Source: a bacterium
GTDB lineage: Bacteria; Elusimicrobiota; Elusimicrobia; Elusimicrobiales; UBA9959
Assembly: GCA_021812825.1 (NCBI GenBank)
Contig: JAKAMO010000015.1
Coordinates: 1 to 36,569 of the forward strand
Direction: 5' to 3'
DNA: 36,569 bases
Below the pieces are notes generated by a model. The model was given only the letters and a program-made list of their open reading frames with translations. It was not told where the DNA came from and ran no database searches. Position numbers and translations under genes: made by a program. Below, piece by piece: positions 22,624 through 31,149 of this stretch. Position 1 is the first letter of the stretch, and each line of letters begins with the position of its first letter.

Positions 22624-23757
22624 ATGGAACCAGACAAGATACCTTTGATAGCGGGGCTGCTGATATTCGCGGCCAGCGTGCTCAGCCTCAGACTGGGGAT
22701 CTCAGTGGCCATCTTCGAGATGCTGCTGGGCCTGGGCGCCGGAGCGCTGGGGCTGAACCCCGAACCGTGGATGACATACCTGGCCGGCTTCGGCGGCATA
22801 GTGCTGACCTTCCTGGCCGGGGCCGAGGTGGACGCAAAGCTGCTGAAGGAGAACTTCAGGGCGGCCGGCATACTCAGCTTCTTCTCGTTCCTGGCGCCTT
22901 TCGCGGCCGGCTACTTCTTCTGCCGCTACGCGGCCGGCTGGCCGCTGAAGGCCTCGCTGGTGGCCGCCGTGGCCCTGTCGGAAACCTCGCTGGCCGTAGT
23001 ATACTCCGTGCTGACGGAAACCGGCCTCAACCGCACGCGCACCGGCAAGATACTGATGGCCTGCACGTTCCTGACCAACACGCTGACGGCCCTGGCGCTG
23101 AGCGTGGCTTTCCTGAGGCCCAACCTCTATACCCTGCTGTTCCTCTCCGTCTCCGGGGCGTTCCTGCTCTTCGCCGGCCGCTTCACGCTGGGCCTGCTCC
23201 GGCACCCGGCGCTGGCCGGCAAGGTGATAGAGCCTGAGATAAAATATATATTCTTCGTGCTGCTCGCTTTCGTATATCTCGCCTCCCTTGGCTCGAGCCA
23301 GGCCATGCTGCCGGCCTTCATCTTCGGCCTGCTGATGGGGAAGCATTTCAAGAAGGGGCGCGCTACCGCCCCGGTCAAGACCCGCCTGCGCACGGTCTCC
23401 TACGCCTTCATTACGCCCTTCTTCTTCCTGGTGGCCGGCATGAAGGTCTCCCCCTCGGCGCTGTGGGGAGCCTTCGCGCTGTTCGCGGGACTGTTCGCCG
23501 CCAAGCAGCTCTCGAAGCTGGCCGGCGTCTATTTCCTGGCCGGCAGGTACTTCCCCGAGAACCGCGGTTATTTTACGCTGCTGATGTCCACAGGCCTGAC
23601 CTTCGGCCTGATGGCAGCGCTGTTCGGCCTGGACGCCGGCTTCCTGGACCGCGCGCAGTATTCCGTTCTGACCGGCGTGCTGATAGCCAGCGCCATCATA
23701 CCGACCTTCATAGCGCAGCGCTGGTTCATGCCCGTGGAGGACGAAGACCTGGCCTGA
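22624..23757 (+). CDS. Cation/proton antiporter (CPA family)
   Basis: This 377-residue polytopic membrane protein starts at ATG 22624, five bases after GAGG. The longer frame from 22549 would translate the hairpin array and is unlikely. About eleven or twelve hydrophobic segments are seen, with the antiporter patterns LTFLAGAEVDAKLL, ALSETSLAVVYSVL and FFLVAGMKV. It resembles Na+/H+ or K+/H+ exchangers of the CPA2/KefB type without C-terminal RCK domains. The fluoride riboswitch upstream implies induction by fluoride. Antiporters are a known, less common class of fluoride-riboswitch gene, probably correcting pH or ion balance or exporting fluoride indirectly. Confidence 0.88.
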   Translation: MEPDKIPLIAGLLIFAASVLSLRLGISVAIFEMLLGLGAGALGLNPEPWMTYLAGFGGIVLTFLAGAEVDAKLLKENFRAAGILSFFSFLAPFAAGYFFCRYAAGWPLKASLVAAVALSETSLAVVYSVLTETGLNRTRTGKILMACTFLTNTLTALALSVAFLRPNLYTLLFLSVSGAFLLFAGRFTLGLLRHPALAGKVIEPEIKYIFFVLLAFVYLASLGSSQAMLPAFIFGLLMGKHFKKGRATAPVKTRLRTVSYAFITPFFFLVAGMKVSPSALWGAFALFAGLFAAKQLSKLAGVYFLAGRYFPENRGYFTLLMSTGLTFGLMAALFGLDAGFLDRAQYSVLTGVLIASAIIPTFIAQRWFMPVEDEDLA

Positions 23758-23815
23758 AGCCTGCCCTCTCCTCGACGTGCGATCGATCCCCGGACCCTAC
23801 GCAAGCCCCTCCCCA

Positions 23816-23827
23816 TTGACCGGTCAA
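23816..23827. promoter_or_regulatory. Palindrome TTGAC-CG-GTCAA upstream of the redox operon
   Basis: A perfect 12-bp palindrome lies about 140 bp before the ferredoxin gene. It has the same half-sites as those at 11201-11212 and 11238-11249. It also contains a -35-like TTGACC, though no good -10 follows at 16-18 bp. Confidence 0.4.
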
Positions 23828-23913
23828 CTCGCCTGTTAGCATTAGCCCGTTCAGCCGAAAGTATTAATCAACGCGACCTTTGATTTGTCGCAATGCCGTG
23901 CCGGCCGTGTTCT

Positions 23914-23957
23914 GCTAGCATGGGTGTTGTCCCATATACTTCGCCAGTATAGCTAGC
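23914..23957 (+). promoter_or_regulatory. Leader of the redox operon: TAGCAT box and two hairpins
   Basis: TGCTAGCAT (extended -10-like) is followed by hairpins ATGGG/CCCAT and TATACT/AGTATA and a second GCTAGCA before the ribosome site. The 207 bp between 23757 and 23965 hold no other gene. Confidence 0.35.
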
Positions 23958-23964
23958 AGGATAT

Positions 23965-24867
23965 ATGCCCGATATTACCCGCCGCGCGTTCCTGAAGAGA
24001 TGCGCCGTCATCGGCGCGGGACTGACAGGCCTGACGTCGGCCTCCGCCGAGGCCGGCGAGGAGGCAGCGCTCTCCCCGGACCGGATCGGGGTGCTGGTCG
24101 ACACCACCGTCTGCATCGGCTGCCGGAGCTGCGAATGGGGCTGCAAGAGCGCCCACGGCATCCCTACCCGGCCGCTGGAAACCTACCAGGACGCCTCCGT
24201 CTTCCGGCAGATGCGCCGCCCGGACGACGCGGCGCTCACGGTGGTCAACCGCTACGACAACCCGGACCCTTCCAAACCGCCTTACTCCGTAAAGGTGCAG
24301 TGCATGCACTGCGACCACCCCGCCTGCGTCTCGGCCTGCATCGTGGGGGCGCTGACGAAGAGGGATGACGGCGCGGTGGTCTGGGATACGAAGAAGTGCA
24401 TAGGCTGCCGCTACTGCATGGTGGCCTGCCCGTTCCAGGTCCCGTCGTTCGAATACCACAAGGCAATACAGCCGCAGGTCCGGAAATGCGACCTGTGCGT
24501 AACCCGCAGGACGGAAGGCAAGCTGCCGGCCTGCGTGGACATCTGCCCGGTGGAAGCGCTCACCTTCGGGCCCAGGGAAGAGCTGGTGCGCGTGGCCAAA
24601 GACCGGATCAGGCGCGACCCGGACCGGTACGTTCAGCACGTGCTCGGCGAATACGAGGTGGGAGGCACCGACTGGCTGTACCTGGCCGGCGTCGACTTCG
24701 AGAAGCTCCAGTTCCCCAAGCTGGGCCCCAACCCGGCCCCCGGAGTTTCCGAGAGCATCCAGCACGGCATTTTCGCCTATTTCGTGCCGCCGGTCTCGCT
24801 GTACGCGCTGCTCGGCCTGCTGATGTGGATCTCCAAGAACCGGCAGGGGCCTGACGGCGAGGAATGA
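23965..24867 (+). CDS. HybA-like Tat-exported four-cluster ferredoxin
   Basis: This 300-residue protein begins with a Tat signal (TRRAFLKRC). Sixteen cysteines form four [4Fe-4S] sites: CIGCRSCEWGC, CMHCDHPACVSAC, CIGCRYCMVAC, and CDLC paired with CVDIC. A C-terminal membrane anchor follows (YFVPPVSLYALLGLLMWI). This is the HybA/NrfC/DmsB layout with the HybA-type anchor. It would pass electrons on the periplasmic side between a cytochrome or catalytic subunit and the quinone-reactive membrane partner encoded next. No hydrogenase large subunit is in the window. The stop overlaps the region of the next start. Confidence 0.92.
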   Translation: MPDITRRAFLKRCAVIGAGLTGLTSASAEAGEEAALSPDRIGVLVDTTVCIGCRSCEWGCKSAHGIPTRPLETYQDASVFRQMRRPDDAALTVVNRYDNPDPSKPPYSVKVQCMHCDHPACVSACIVGALTKRDDGAVVWDTKKCIGCRYCMVACPFQVPSFEYHKAIQPQVRKCDLCVTRRTEGKLPACVDICPVEALTFGPREELVRVAKDRIRRDPDRYVQHVLGEYEVGGTDWLYLAGVDFEKLQFPKLGPNPAPGVSESIQHGIFAYFVPPVSLYALLGLLMWISKNRQGPDGEE

Positions 24868-24869
24868 CC

Positions 24870-26105
24870 ATGACCCGCTACATGAAGCCCGCCCCTCTGG
24901 ACAGGAAATTCCTGACCCCCGGCGTTATCGCGCTGCTGGTCCTGGCCGCCAACGGCCTGGTGTTCCTCGCGGGGCGCTTTCTCTTCGGCATAGGCGGCGT
25001 GACGAACCTGGACAACCAGCACCCGTGGGGCATCTGGATAGCCATAGACGTCGCCGGCGGAGTGGCGCTCGCGGCCGGCGGCTTCGTCACCGCGGCGCTG
25101 GGCCACGTGCTTAACCGCGAGGAGTACCACGCCATAGTGAGGCCGGCGCTGCTGACCGCGATGCTCGGCTACACCTTCGTGGCCATCGGCGTCGCGATAG
25201 ACATCGGCCGCTACTACTACATCTGGCACCCGATCTTCATGTGGAACGGCAGCTCCGCGCTGTTCGAGGTGGGCATCTGCGTGACCATCTACCTCAACGT
25301 GCTCTACGTGGAGTTCCTGCCGGTGGTCGTGGAAAGGTTCCTCGGAAGGGTGAACCTGCCCGGGCCGCTGGCCGGGTTCAACGCCGCGGCCGAGAAGCTG
25401 CTGGGCTTCCTGGACCGCGGCCTCTCCGCCACGATGTTCTTCTTCATCATCTCCGGCATAGTGCTCTCCACGCTGCACCAGTCCTCGCTGGGGACTCTGA
25501 TGGTAATAGCCGGGCCGAAGATGCACCCGCTCTGGCAGACCCCGATACTGCCGCTGCTGTTCCTGCTGTCGGCGATCTCGGTGGGCCTGCCTATGGTGAT
25601 CGTGGAATCCATACTCGCCGCCCGCTCCTTCGGCCTGAAGCCGGAAATGGAGATACTCTCGAAGCTCGGCAGGCTCACGGCCCCGCTGCTGGCCGTCTAC
25701 CTGGGCTTCAAGCTCGGCGACATGTTCGTCCGCGAGACCTTCGTCTACCTGGCCACGCTGAACACCGCGAGCGTGATGTTCATGGCGGAGGTGCTGATAG
25801 GCGTGGTCGTCCCGCTGAGGATGTTCCTGTCGCGCGAGGTGCTGAAGTCGCCCCCGCTGCTGTTCACGGCCTCGCTGCTGGTGGTGCTCGGCGTGCTGCT
25901 GAACCGCATCAACAACTTCCTCGTGGCTTACACCCCCCCGTATTCTTTCAAGAGCTACTTCCCGTCCATAGGGGAGATCTCCGTCACGGTAGGCTTCGCC
26001 TGCATCCTGATGCTGCTCTATCGCGCCATAGTGCTCTATTTCCCGGTCATCAGCCTGCCAGACAGGGGGCTGTACCCCAGGGAGAAATATACCGTAAGGT
26101 TCTGA
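24870..26105 (+). CDS. NrfD/HybB-type quinone-interacting membrane protein
   Basis: This protein of about 411 residues has some ten hydrophobic segments. The N-terminal part carries NLDNQHPWGIWIAIDVAGGVAL, typical of HybB. NrfD/HybB/PsrC proteins exchange electrons between a periplasmic Fe-S partner and menaquinone or ubiquinone. I take ATG at 24870, six bases after GAGGA; an ATG at 24864 overlaps the previous stop but is too close to the ribosome site. Together with the ferredoxin and the multiheme cytochrome it makes a module similar in parts to Hmc or Qrc complexes. C-terminal residues are basic and cytoplasmic. Confidence 0.9.
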   Translation: MTRYMKPAPLDRKFLTPGVIALLVLAANGLVFLAGRFLFGIGGVTNLDNQHPWGIWIAIDVAGGVALAAGGFVTAALGHVLNREEYHAIVRPALLTAMLGYTFVAIGVAIDIGRYYYIWHPIFMWNGSSALFEVGICVTIYLNVLYVEFLPVVVERFLGRVNLPGPLAGFNAAAEKLLGFLDRGLSATMFFFIISGIVLSTLHQSSLGTLMVIAGPKMHPLWQTPILPLLFLLSAISVGLPMVIVESILAARSFGLKPEMEILSKLGRLTAPLLAVYLGFKLGDMFVRETFVYLATLNTASVMFMAEVLIGVVVPLRMFLSREVLKSPPLLFTASLLVVLGVLLNRINNFLVAYTPPYSFKSYFPSIGEISVTVGFACILMLLYRAIVLYFPVISLPDRGLYPREKYTVRF

Positions 26106-26108
26106 CCC

Positions 26109-27215
26109 ATGAAGGTCCTGCTTCTTCTGACATCCCTCCTCCTGACCGCCGGCGCCCGCTCCGGCGAACAGCCGCCGCACGGGATGAACCCCGCCGACGC
26201 GCCCTGCGCCTTCTGCCACGTTTCCGACACCCCTACCAGGCTGGACCCTTCCCTGCGCGGCTGCCCGCGTTCGGCCGGCGCCTCCAGCTACCCGGCCGGC
26301 AAGAGCCCCGCCGAGATCCGCTTCGGCGGGAAAGGAGGCCCGTACGGGCCCGTGACGTTCCCGCACAAGGCTCACGCCGAGATGGCCGCCATGGGCGGCG
26401 GCTGCCGCGACTGCCACCATTACGGCAGGCCCGGCACCGCGATGAAGTGCGATCAATGCCACTCCAAGTCGCGGGCGCGCGAGGACCTCGGCAAGCCGGA
26501 CCTGCGCGGCGCGCGCCATCGCCTCTGCATGGAATGCCACCTGAGGTGGGACAAGGCCGCGGCCTGCGGCGACTGCCATGAGGACAAAGGCCGAGCGGAA
26601 CCGCGGGGGACCGGAAAAAGCGGCCCCGGCAAGGTCCGGGTCCCGGACCGGCTGGTATACGAAACGGCCTCCGAAAAAGGACGCTACGTCACTTTCTTCC
26701 ACGCGGACCACTCGCGGGTCTTCGGCCTTAAATGCGTCGACTGTCACCGCCAGGAGACCTGCGAAAGCTGCCACTCGGCTTACGCCGCGGAACGCGGCGC
26801 CGTCAGGAAGGCGGCCCCGGCGCAGGCCAGGCATAAGGCCTGCTTCGGATGCCACGCGGCGGCCAAGTGCGCTGCGTGCCACGCCTCCAGGCCCGAAGAC
26901 AGCTTCGCGCACGGCAAGTCCTCCGGCTGGCCGCTGAACCGCTTCCACCGGCGGCTGGCCTGCGCCGCCTGCCACGGCGCCGGGGAGGCCTTCAAGGTCC
27001 CGGCCTCCGGCTGCGACTCCTGCCACCCCGGCTGGCAGAAGGGCTTCGACCATTCGCGGACCGGCCTGAAGCTCAGCGAGGTCCACGCCTCGCTGGGCTG
27101 CGAAGCCTGCCACGCGGACGGACGTTTCGCCGCGCCGCCGGCCTGCGCGGCTTGCCACCAGGACAAGCGCTATCCGGCGGACAGGCCGGGGACCGCGGCG
27201 GCGGCCGGACGATGA
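26109..27215 (+). CDS. Periplasmic 13-heme cytochrome c
   Basis: This 368-residue protein has a signal peptide (KVLLLLTSLLLTAGARS) and thirteen CxxCH motifs: CAFCH, CRDCH, CDQCH, CMECH, CGDCH, CVDCH, CESCH, CFGCH, CAACH, CAACH, CDSCH, CEACH and CAACH. One heme per 28 residues is dense. Additional histidines (FPHKAHAE, FFHADHSR, RFHRR, FDHSR) fit bis-His ligation in cytochrome c7/c3-like repeats. It is three bases after the NrfD-type gene and probably its electron partner in the periplasm. No CxxCK or outer-membrane porin partner is seen. Confidence 0.92.
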   Translation: MKVLLLLTSLLLTAGARSGEQPPHGMNPADAPCAFCHVSDTPTRLDPSLRGCPRSAGASSYPAGKSPAEIRFGGKGGPYGPVTFPHKAHAEMAAMGGGCRDCHHYGRPGTAMKCDQCHSKSRAREDLGKPDLRGARHRLCMECHLRWDKAAACGDCHEDKGRAEPRGTGKSGPGKVRVPDRLVYETASEKGRYVTFFHADHSRVFGLKCVDCHRQETCESCHSAYAAERGAVRKAAPAQARHKACFGCHAAAKCAACHASRPEDSFAHGKSSGWPLNRFHRRLACAACHGAGEAFKVPASGCDSCHPGWQKGFDHSRTGLKLSEVHASLGCEACHADGRFAAPPACAACHQDKRYPADRPGTAAAAGR

Positions 27216-27219
27216 CCGT

Positions 27220-29085
27220 ATGATGATGAGAAAGCTCGGCTTCAAGCTTACGCTGGTAGCGTGCGTCACCGCGCTGGTGACGATAGGGATATTCTCTTTC
27301 TTCAACACGCGCTCCGACAGCCGGAACCTGCTCGCCGAGGTGGAGCGGCACGCCAGCCAGTTGAGCGACGCGGTCAAGTCCGCCACCGAGTACGACATGC
27401 TCCTCAACCAGCGGGAGAGGATACGCCAGAGCATCCAGCGTATGGGCAACCAGCCCAGCATCCAGCGCATCCGCGTGATGAACAAGGCCGGCGAGATAAT
27501 CTATTCCTCGGACCGCGGCGAGATAGGCAGGATGGTGGACAAGAAGGCGGAGAGCTGCTACATCTGCCACTCCGACGGCGAGCCGCTCAAGCGACTCGAG
27601 ATGAAGGAGCGCACCAGAATATTCCGCGCCAGGCCCGACGCCTCCCGCACGCTCGGCATCATCAGTCCGATCTACAACATGCCCTCCTGCTGGACGGCGG
27701 CCTGTCACGTTCACTCGAAGTCGCAGGCGGTGCTGGGAGTGCTGGACGTGACGATGCCGCTGACCGAAGTCGACAAGGACATCCGGCAGAGCCAGCTGGA
27801 GATCCTGGTCTTCGCGGGCGGCGCGGTGCTGGCCCTCAGCCTGATAATAGGCCTGTTCGTGAAGCGCTGGGTGGACGCGCCGGTAAAGGAGCTGCTGGCC
27901 GCGACGCGCCGCGTGGCCGACGGGGACCTGCGTTACATGATAAAGGTCACGCGCGACGACGAACTGGGCATGCTGGCCGAGGCCTTCAACAATATGACGC
28001 ACAGACTCTCGGAAGCACGGCTGCAGCTGTTCCAGTCCGACAAGCTGGCCTCGCTGGGCCGGCTGGCGGCCGGAGTGGCGCACGAGATCAACAACCCGCT
28101 GACCGGAGTGCTGACCTACAGCAGCTACCTGCTGAAGCGCGCCGGCGGGCAGCCGGAGATGCAGAAGGACCTGCAGGTGATAGTGCGCGAAACGATGCGC
28201 AGCAGGGAGATAGTCAAAAGCCTGCTCGACTTCGCGCGGCAATCCGTGCCGAACAGGACGAAGGCAGACATCCACCGGGTGATAGATCTGGCGGCCGCCG
28301 TGGTGGAGAACCAGCTGGCCATAAACAAGGTCCGGTTGGTCAAGGAATACGCGCCGGACATCCCGCCTGTCACCATAGACTCCAACCAGATACAGCAGGT
28401 CTTCATAAATCTTTTCGTGAACGCGGCGGACGCTATAGGCCAGGCGGGCGGCGTCATAACCGTAACGTCCTCCAAGCTGAGCCTCTCGCCGGTAGGCACG
28501 ACCCAGATCAAGAAAGCGCTGTGCCCTAAACGGCACGACCTGCTGGACCGCGAATACCGCATAGACGGCATGCCGTCGATCAGGATCAAGGTGCGCAGCG
28601 GCGCGGAGGAGGGTTTCCTGCACCTGGACCCCGTCTACGGGCTGGACCGAGCCGGCAGCGGGCTGCCGTTCGAGGCCGGCAGCGGAGCTGCCTTCATGTG
28701 CCCCGAATGCTCGTCCTCCCTGATCGCTCCTAAAACGACCTGCCCGAAATGCGGCTCCGCCGTCTACGCTTTCGAGGTCCCTTTCAAGGGCATGGTTGAG
28801 GGCTGCACCCGCCCAGGCTGCAAATGGCGGCGCTGGGAGGCCGTGGACGCCGCGGGCACCATGGAATTCGTGGAGGTGAAGGTGCGCGACACCGGCTGCG
28901 GCATACCGGGAAAGGACCTGGCCAGGATATTCGAGCCCTTCTATTCCACCAAGGACCAGAAAGGCACCGGCCTCGGGCTGGCCGTGATCTGGGGCATATT
29001 GGACAACCACAACGGCACTATAGGAGTGGAGAGCGAGGAGGGCCGAGGCACCGTGTTCACGGTGCGGATACCGGTGAAGCCATGA
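27220..29085 (+). CDS. Heme-c sensor histidine kinase with zinc-ribbon-like insert in the ATPase domain
   Basis: This 621-residue kinase has membrane segments at about 8-28 and 196-213 enclosing a periplasmic sensor domain. That domain holds CYICH (113-117, CxxCH) and CWTAACH (157-163, Cx4CH), both likely covalent heme sites. A HAMP domain (about 214-268) and HisKA domain follow, with phosphoacceptor H288 in AAGVAHEINNPLTG. The ATPase domain has the N box NLFVNAADAI (397-406), DTGCGIP (557-563), FEPFYSTKD and GTGLGLA. Between N box and DTG lie about 125 extra residues with CPEC (494-497), CPKC (508-511) and CTRPGC (529-534), resembling a zinc ribbon or rubredoxin-like knuckle. It would sense periplasmic redox state or a heme ligand. 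The stop overlaps the next start (ATGA). Confidence 0.92.
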   Translation: MMMRKLGFKLTLVACVTALVTIGIFSFFNTRSDSRNLLAEVERHASQLSDAVKSATEYDMLLNQRERIRQSIQRMGNQPSIQRIRVMNKAGEIIYSSDRGEIGRMVDKKAESCYICHSDGEPLKRLEMKERTRIFRARPDASRTLGIISPIYNMPSCWTAACHVHSKSQAVLGVLDVTMPLTEVDKDIRQSQLEILVFAGGAVLALSLIIGLFVKRWVDAPVKELLAATRRVADGDLRYMIKVTRDDELGMLAEAFNNMTHRLSEARLQLFQSDKLASLGRLAAGVAHEINNPLTGVLTYSSYLLKRAGGQPEMQKDLQVIVRETMRSREIVKSLLDFARQSVPNRTKADIHRVIDLAAAVVENQLAINKVRLVKEYAPDIPPVTIDSNQIQQVFINLFVNAADAIGQAGGVITVTSSKLSLSPVGTTQIKKALCPKRHDLLDREYRIDGMPSIRIKVRSGAEEGFLHLDPVYGLDRAGSGLPFEAGSGAAFMCPECSSSLIAPKTTCPKCGSAVYAFEVPFKGMVEGCTRPGCKWRRWEAVDAAGTMEFVEVKVRDTGCGIPGKDLARIFEPFYSTKDQKGTGLGLAVIWGILDNHNGTIGVESEEGRGTVFTVRIPVKP

Positions 29086-29885
29086 AGGAAATGCGCGACA
29101 TACTTGTGGTGGACGACGAACCCGTCATACTGGAGGGCATCTCCAAGGTCTGTTCCGGTGACGGCCTGTCCGTTGACATGGCGGAGAACGGCGCCGCGGC
29201 GCTGGCCATGCTCTCGCTGCGCCCTTACCGCATCGTCGTCTGCGACATAATGATGCCGCAGTTGGACGGCTTCCAGTTCCTCGAGGAAGCGGCCCGGCGC
29301 AAGCTTTCGTCGCTGGTGGTGATGGCCACGGGCTTCTCCACGCTGGAGAACACCGTGAAGTCCCTCTCCTGCGGCGCGGTGGACTTCATCCCGAAGCCTT
29401 TCACGGCCGACGAACTCCTGTCCGTCATACGCCGCACGATGAGGCTGAGCGCCATGCTGGGTCCGGCGTCCTCCGGCGAGCCGGGGCCGCAGGCCTGCCT
29501 GGTGCACGTGGCGCCCCCCCAGCGCTATTACCGCATGGGCTATATCAGCTGGGCCCTGGTGGAGGACGCCGGGACCGTCCTGACCGGGGTTACGGACCTC
29601 TTCATGCGCTCCCTCGGCGAGGTGTCCGGCGTCTCGCTGCTGCCAGCAGGACGCGAGATAGCGCAGGGGAATTCCTGCGCCGAGATCCGGTCCGCGGACG
29701 GGATGGCGCACGGCGTCATGTGCCCCGTCAGCGGCAAGGTGCTGGAGCGCAACGCCGCAGCGGAGGCCGGGCCGGAGCTGCTGGAGAAGGACCCGTATTT
29801 CTCCGGCTGGATGTACCGGCTGCTCCCGTCCGACCTGGAGCGGGACCTGCAGAGGCTGCTGGCCGGGAGCAGCGGGAAGTTTTGA
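29082..29885 (+). CDS. Response regulator fused to a GcvH-like domain
   Basis: The start overlaps the kinase stop. Residues 1-125 of 267 are a receiver domain: acidic pair D11-D12, phosphoacceptor D55 (VVCDIMMPQLDG), a conserved ATGFS threonine and the FIPKPF lysine. Residues from about 135 match glycine cleavage H protein: MGYISWALVEDAGTVLTGVTD, then GEVSGVSLLPAGREIAQG, CPVSGKVLERN, and LLEKDPYFSGWMYRLLPSD. The lipoyl-lysine position (ESVKA in H protein) is replaced (EIRSADG), so it cannot be lipoylated there. There is no DNA-binding domain. It is the likely partner of the overlapping kinase, with output through protein contacts. Confidence 0.9.
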   Translation: MKEMRDILVVDDEPVILEGISKVCSGDGLSVDMAENGAAALAMLSLRPYRIVVCDIMMPQLDGFQFLEEAARRKLSSLVVMATGFSTLENTVKSLSCGAVDFIPKPFTADELLSVIRRTMRLSAMLGPASSGEPGPQACLVHVAPPQRYYRMGYISWALVEDAGTVLTGVTDLFMRSLGEVSGVSLLPAGREIAQGNSCAEIRSADGMAHGVMCPVSGKVLERNAAAEAGPELLEKDPYFSGWMYRLLPSDLERDLQRLLAGSSGKF

Positions 29886-29912
29886 CGAACTAGCGGTATA
29901 AGGAGGGTTGGT

Positions 29913-31082
29913 ATGGTGATAATCCTGTTGTTCGTATCCGTCATACTGTTCATACTGGCGGACCTGGGGGTGCGGGAATTCACACGCAAGCTGGTCGAGA
30001 AGAAGAAGCGCCGCGAGCGGGAGGAAGCGCTCTCCGTCAGCCTGAAGCTGGACTTCACGCACGAGGCCAGGTCGCTCAAGCGGGTGGAGGTGGACTCGCC
30101 GGCGGCGCGCATCCTGTGCGTGGACGACGAGGAAGTGGTGCTGGACAGCTTCAGAAAGATACTGGTAATGGACGGCTACTCGGTGGACACGGTGCAGACC
30201 GGCGAGGAGGCGCTGGGGCTGGTCCAGAGCCATCACTACGACTTCGTCTTCACCGACCTGAAGATGCCGGAGATGGACGGGGTGGACGTGGTGAAGTCCG
30301 TAAAGCACCTCAGGCCGGATATCGACGTGGTCATCATTACCGGCTACGCCACGGTGGAGACGGCCGTGGAATGCATGAAGTTCGGCGCGATGGACTACGT
30401 ACAGAAGCCTTTCACCGAAAGCGAGCTGCTGGCCTTCGTCAAGAAGGCGCTGATACGCAGGCAGGACCGCATCCAGAAGCAGCTGAAGCCCCAGATACAG
30501 GTGGTGCACATGCCCGCCGCGGACCGCGTCAGCTCCCGGGAGTTCACCATACCCGGAGGCGTCTTCATCTCGAAGGGGCACTGCTGGGCCGCGATGGCGC
30601 AGGACGGCTCCGTGAAGGTCGGCATGGACGACTTCGCCAGGAAGCTGATAGGCAAGGTCAGCGCCATCGAGTTCCCCAACGTCGGGATGACGGTCAAGGC
30701 GGGACAGCCGCTGTTCAGCGTGCGCCAGAAGAACAGGAGCATCTCCTTCCTTGCCCCGGTCGGAGGCAAGGTCACCAGGACCAACTCCTCCCTCAAGGAG
30801 GACTGCGGGGCGCTGGACATGACTCCGTACGCCGGCAACTGGGTATGCGTCATAGACTCCGACAGCCTTGAGGCGGACACCCCGGCCCTGAGGATAGGCA
30901 AAGCCGCGGTCGGGCTCTTCCAGGACGACATAGAGCTGTTCCGCAAGTTCCTCGCGGCTGCCGGCCGCGACGGCGGGGAGGAAGGACAGGGCGACGGTGA
31001 GCTCTATATAGGCGAACTGGAGCGTCTTAACGACGAGCAGTGGGAGAAAGCCTCCCGGGAGTTCTTCGCCCGGGCCGCCTGA
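29913..31082 (+). CDS. Membrane-anchored response regulator fused to a GcvH-like domain
   Basis: This 389-residue protein begins with a membrane segment (1-20) and a charged helix (KKKRREREE). The receiver domain spans about 66-185, with D71-D72, phosphoacceptor D115 (FTDLKMPEMDG) and K165 (YVQKPF). A GcvH-like domain follows (about 205-320): KGHCWAAMAQDGSVKVGMDD, GKVSAIEFPNVGMTVKAGQPLF, and APVGGKVTRTN. At the lipoylation site the aligned residue is Asn (VRQKNRSI), with a lysine one position earlier. It is a paralogue of the preceding gene, but membrane-bound and with a helical C-terminal extension. The ribosome site is AAGGAGG. A receiver on a membrane anchor is unusual. It ends the six-gene operon. 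Confidence 0.9.
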   Translation: MVIILLFVSVILFILADLGVREFTRKLVEKKKRREREEALSVSLKLDFTHEARSLKRVEVDSPAARILCVDDEEVVLDSFRKILVMDGYSVDTVQTGEEALGLVQSHHYDFVFTDLKMPEMDGVDVVKSVKHLRPDIDVVIITGYATVETAVECMKFGAMDYVQKPFTESELLAFVKKALIRRQDRIQKQLKPQIQVVHMPAADRVSSREFTIPGGVFISKGHCWAAMAQDGSVKVGMDDFARKLIGKVSAIEFPNVGMTVKAGQPLFSVRQKNRSISFLAPVGGKVTRTNSSLKEDCGALDMTPYAGNWVCVIDSDSLEADTPALRIGKAAVGLFQDDIELFRKFLAAAGRDGGEEGQGDGELYIGELERLNDEQWEKASREFFARAA

Positions 31083-31100
31083 ACGCAGAAGACCGGAACA

Positions 31101-31136
31101 AAAACAAAAGCCCGGGAGCGCCCGGGCTTTTGTTTT
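31101..31136 (+). terminator. Bidirectional terminator between the redox operon and fhs
   Basis: A 16-bp perfect stem from AAAACAAAAGCCCGGG to CCCGGGCTTTTGTTTT, with loop AGCG. T-tracts on both strands serve genes ending at 31082 (+) and 31150 (-). Confidence 0.95.
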
Positions 31137-31149
31137 TACCCTGCCGACT

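Noticed and set aside
23965..26105. Hydrogenase-2 operon
   Set aside because: HybA- and HybB-like subunits are present, but no hydrogenase large or small subunit or maturation gene is seen.
24777..29010. Very long minus-strand open frames (902 and 645 residues)
   Set aside because: They are antisense to the NrfD, cytochrome and kinase genes, whose motifs prove the plus strand is coding.
29480..30880. GcvH-like domains as working glycine cleavage H proteins
   Set aside because: The lipoyl lysine is missing in both and no other glycine cleavage gene is present.
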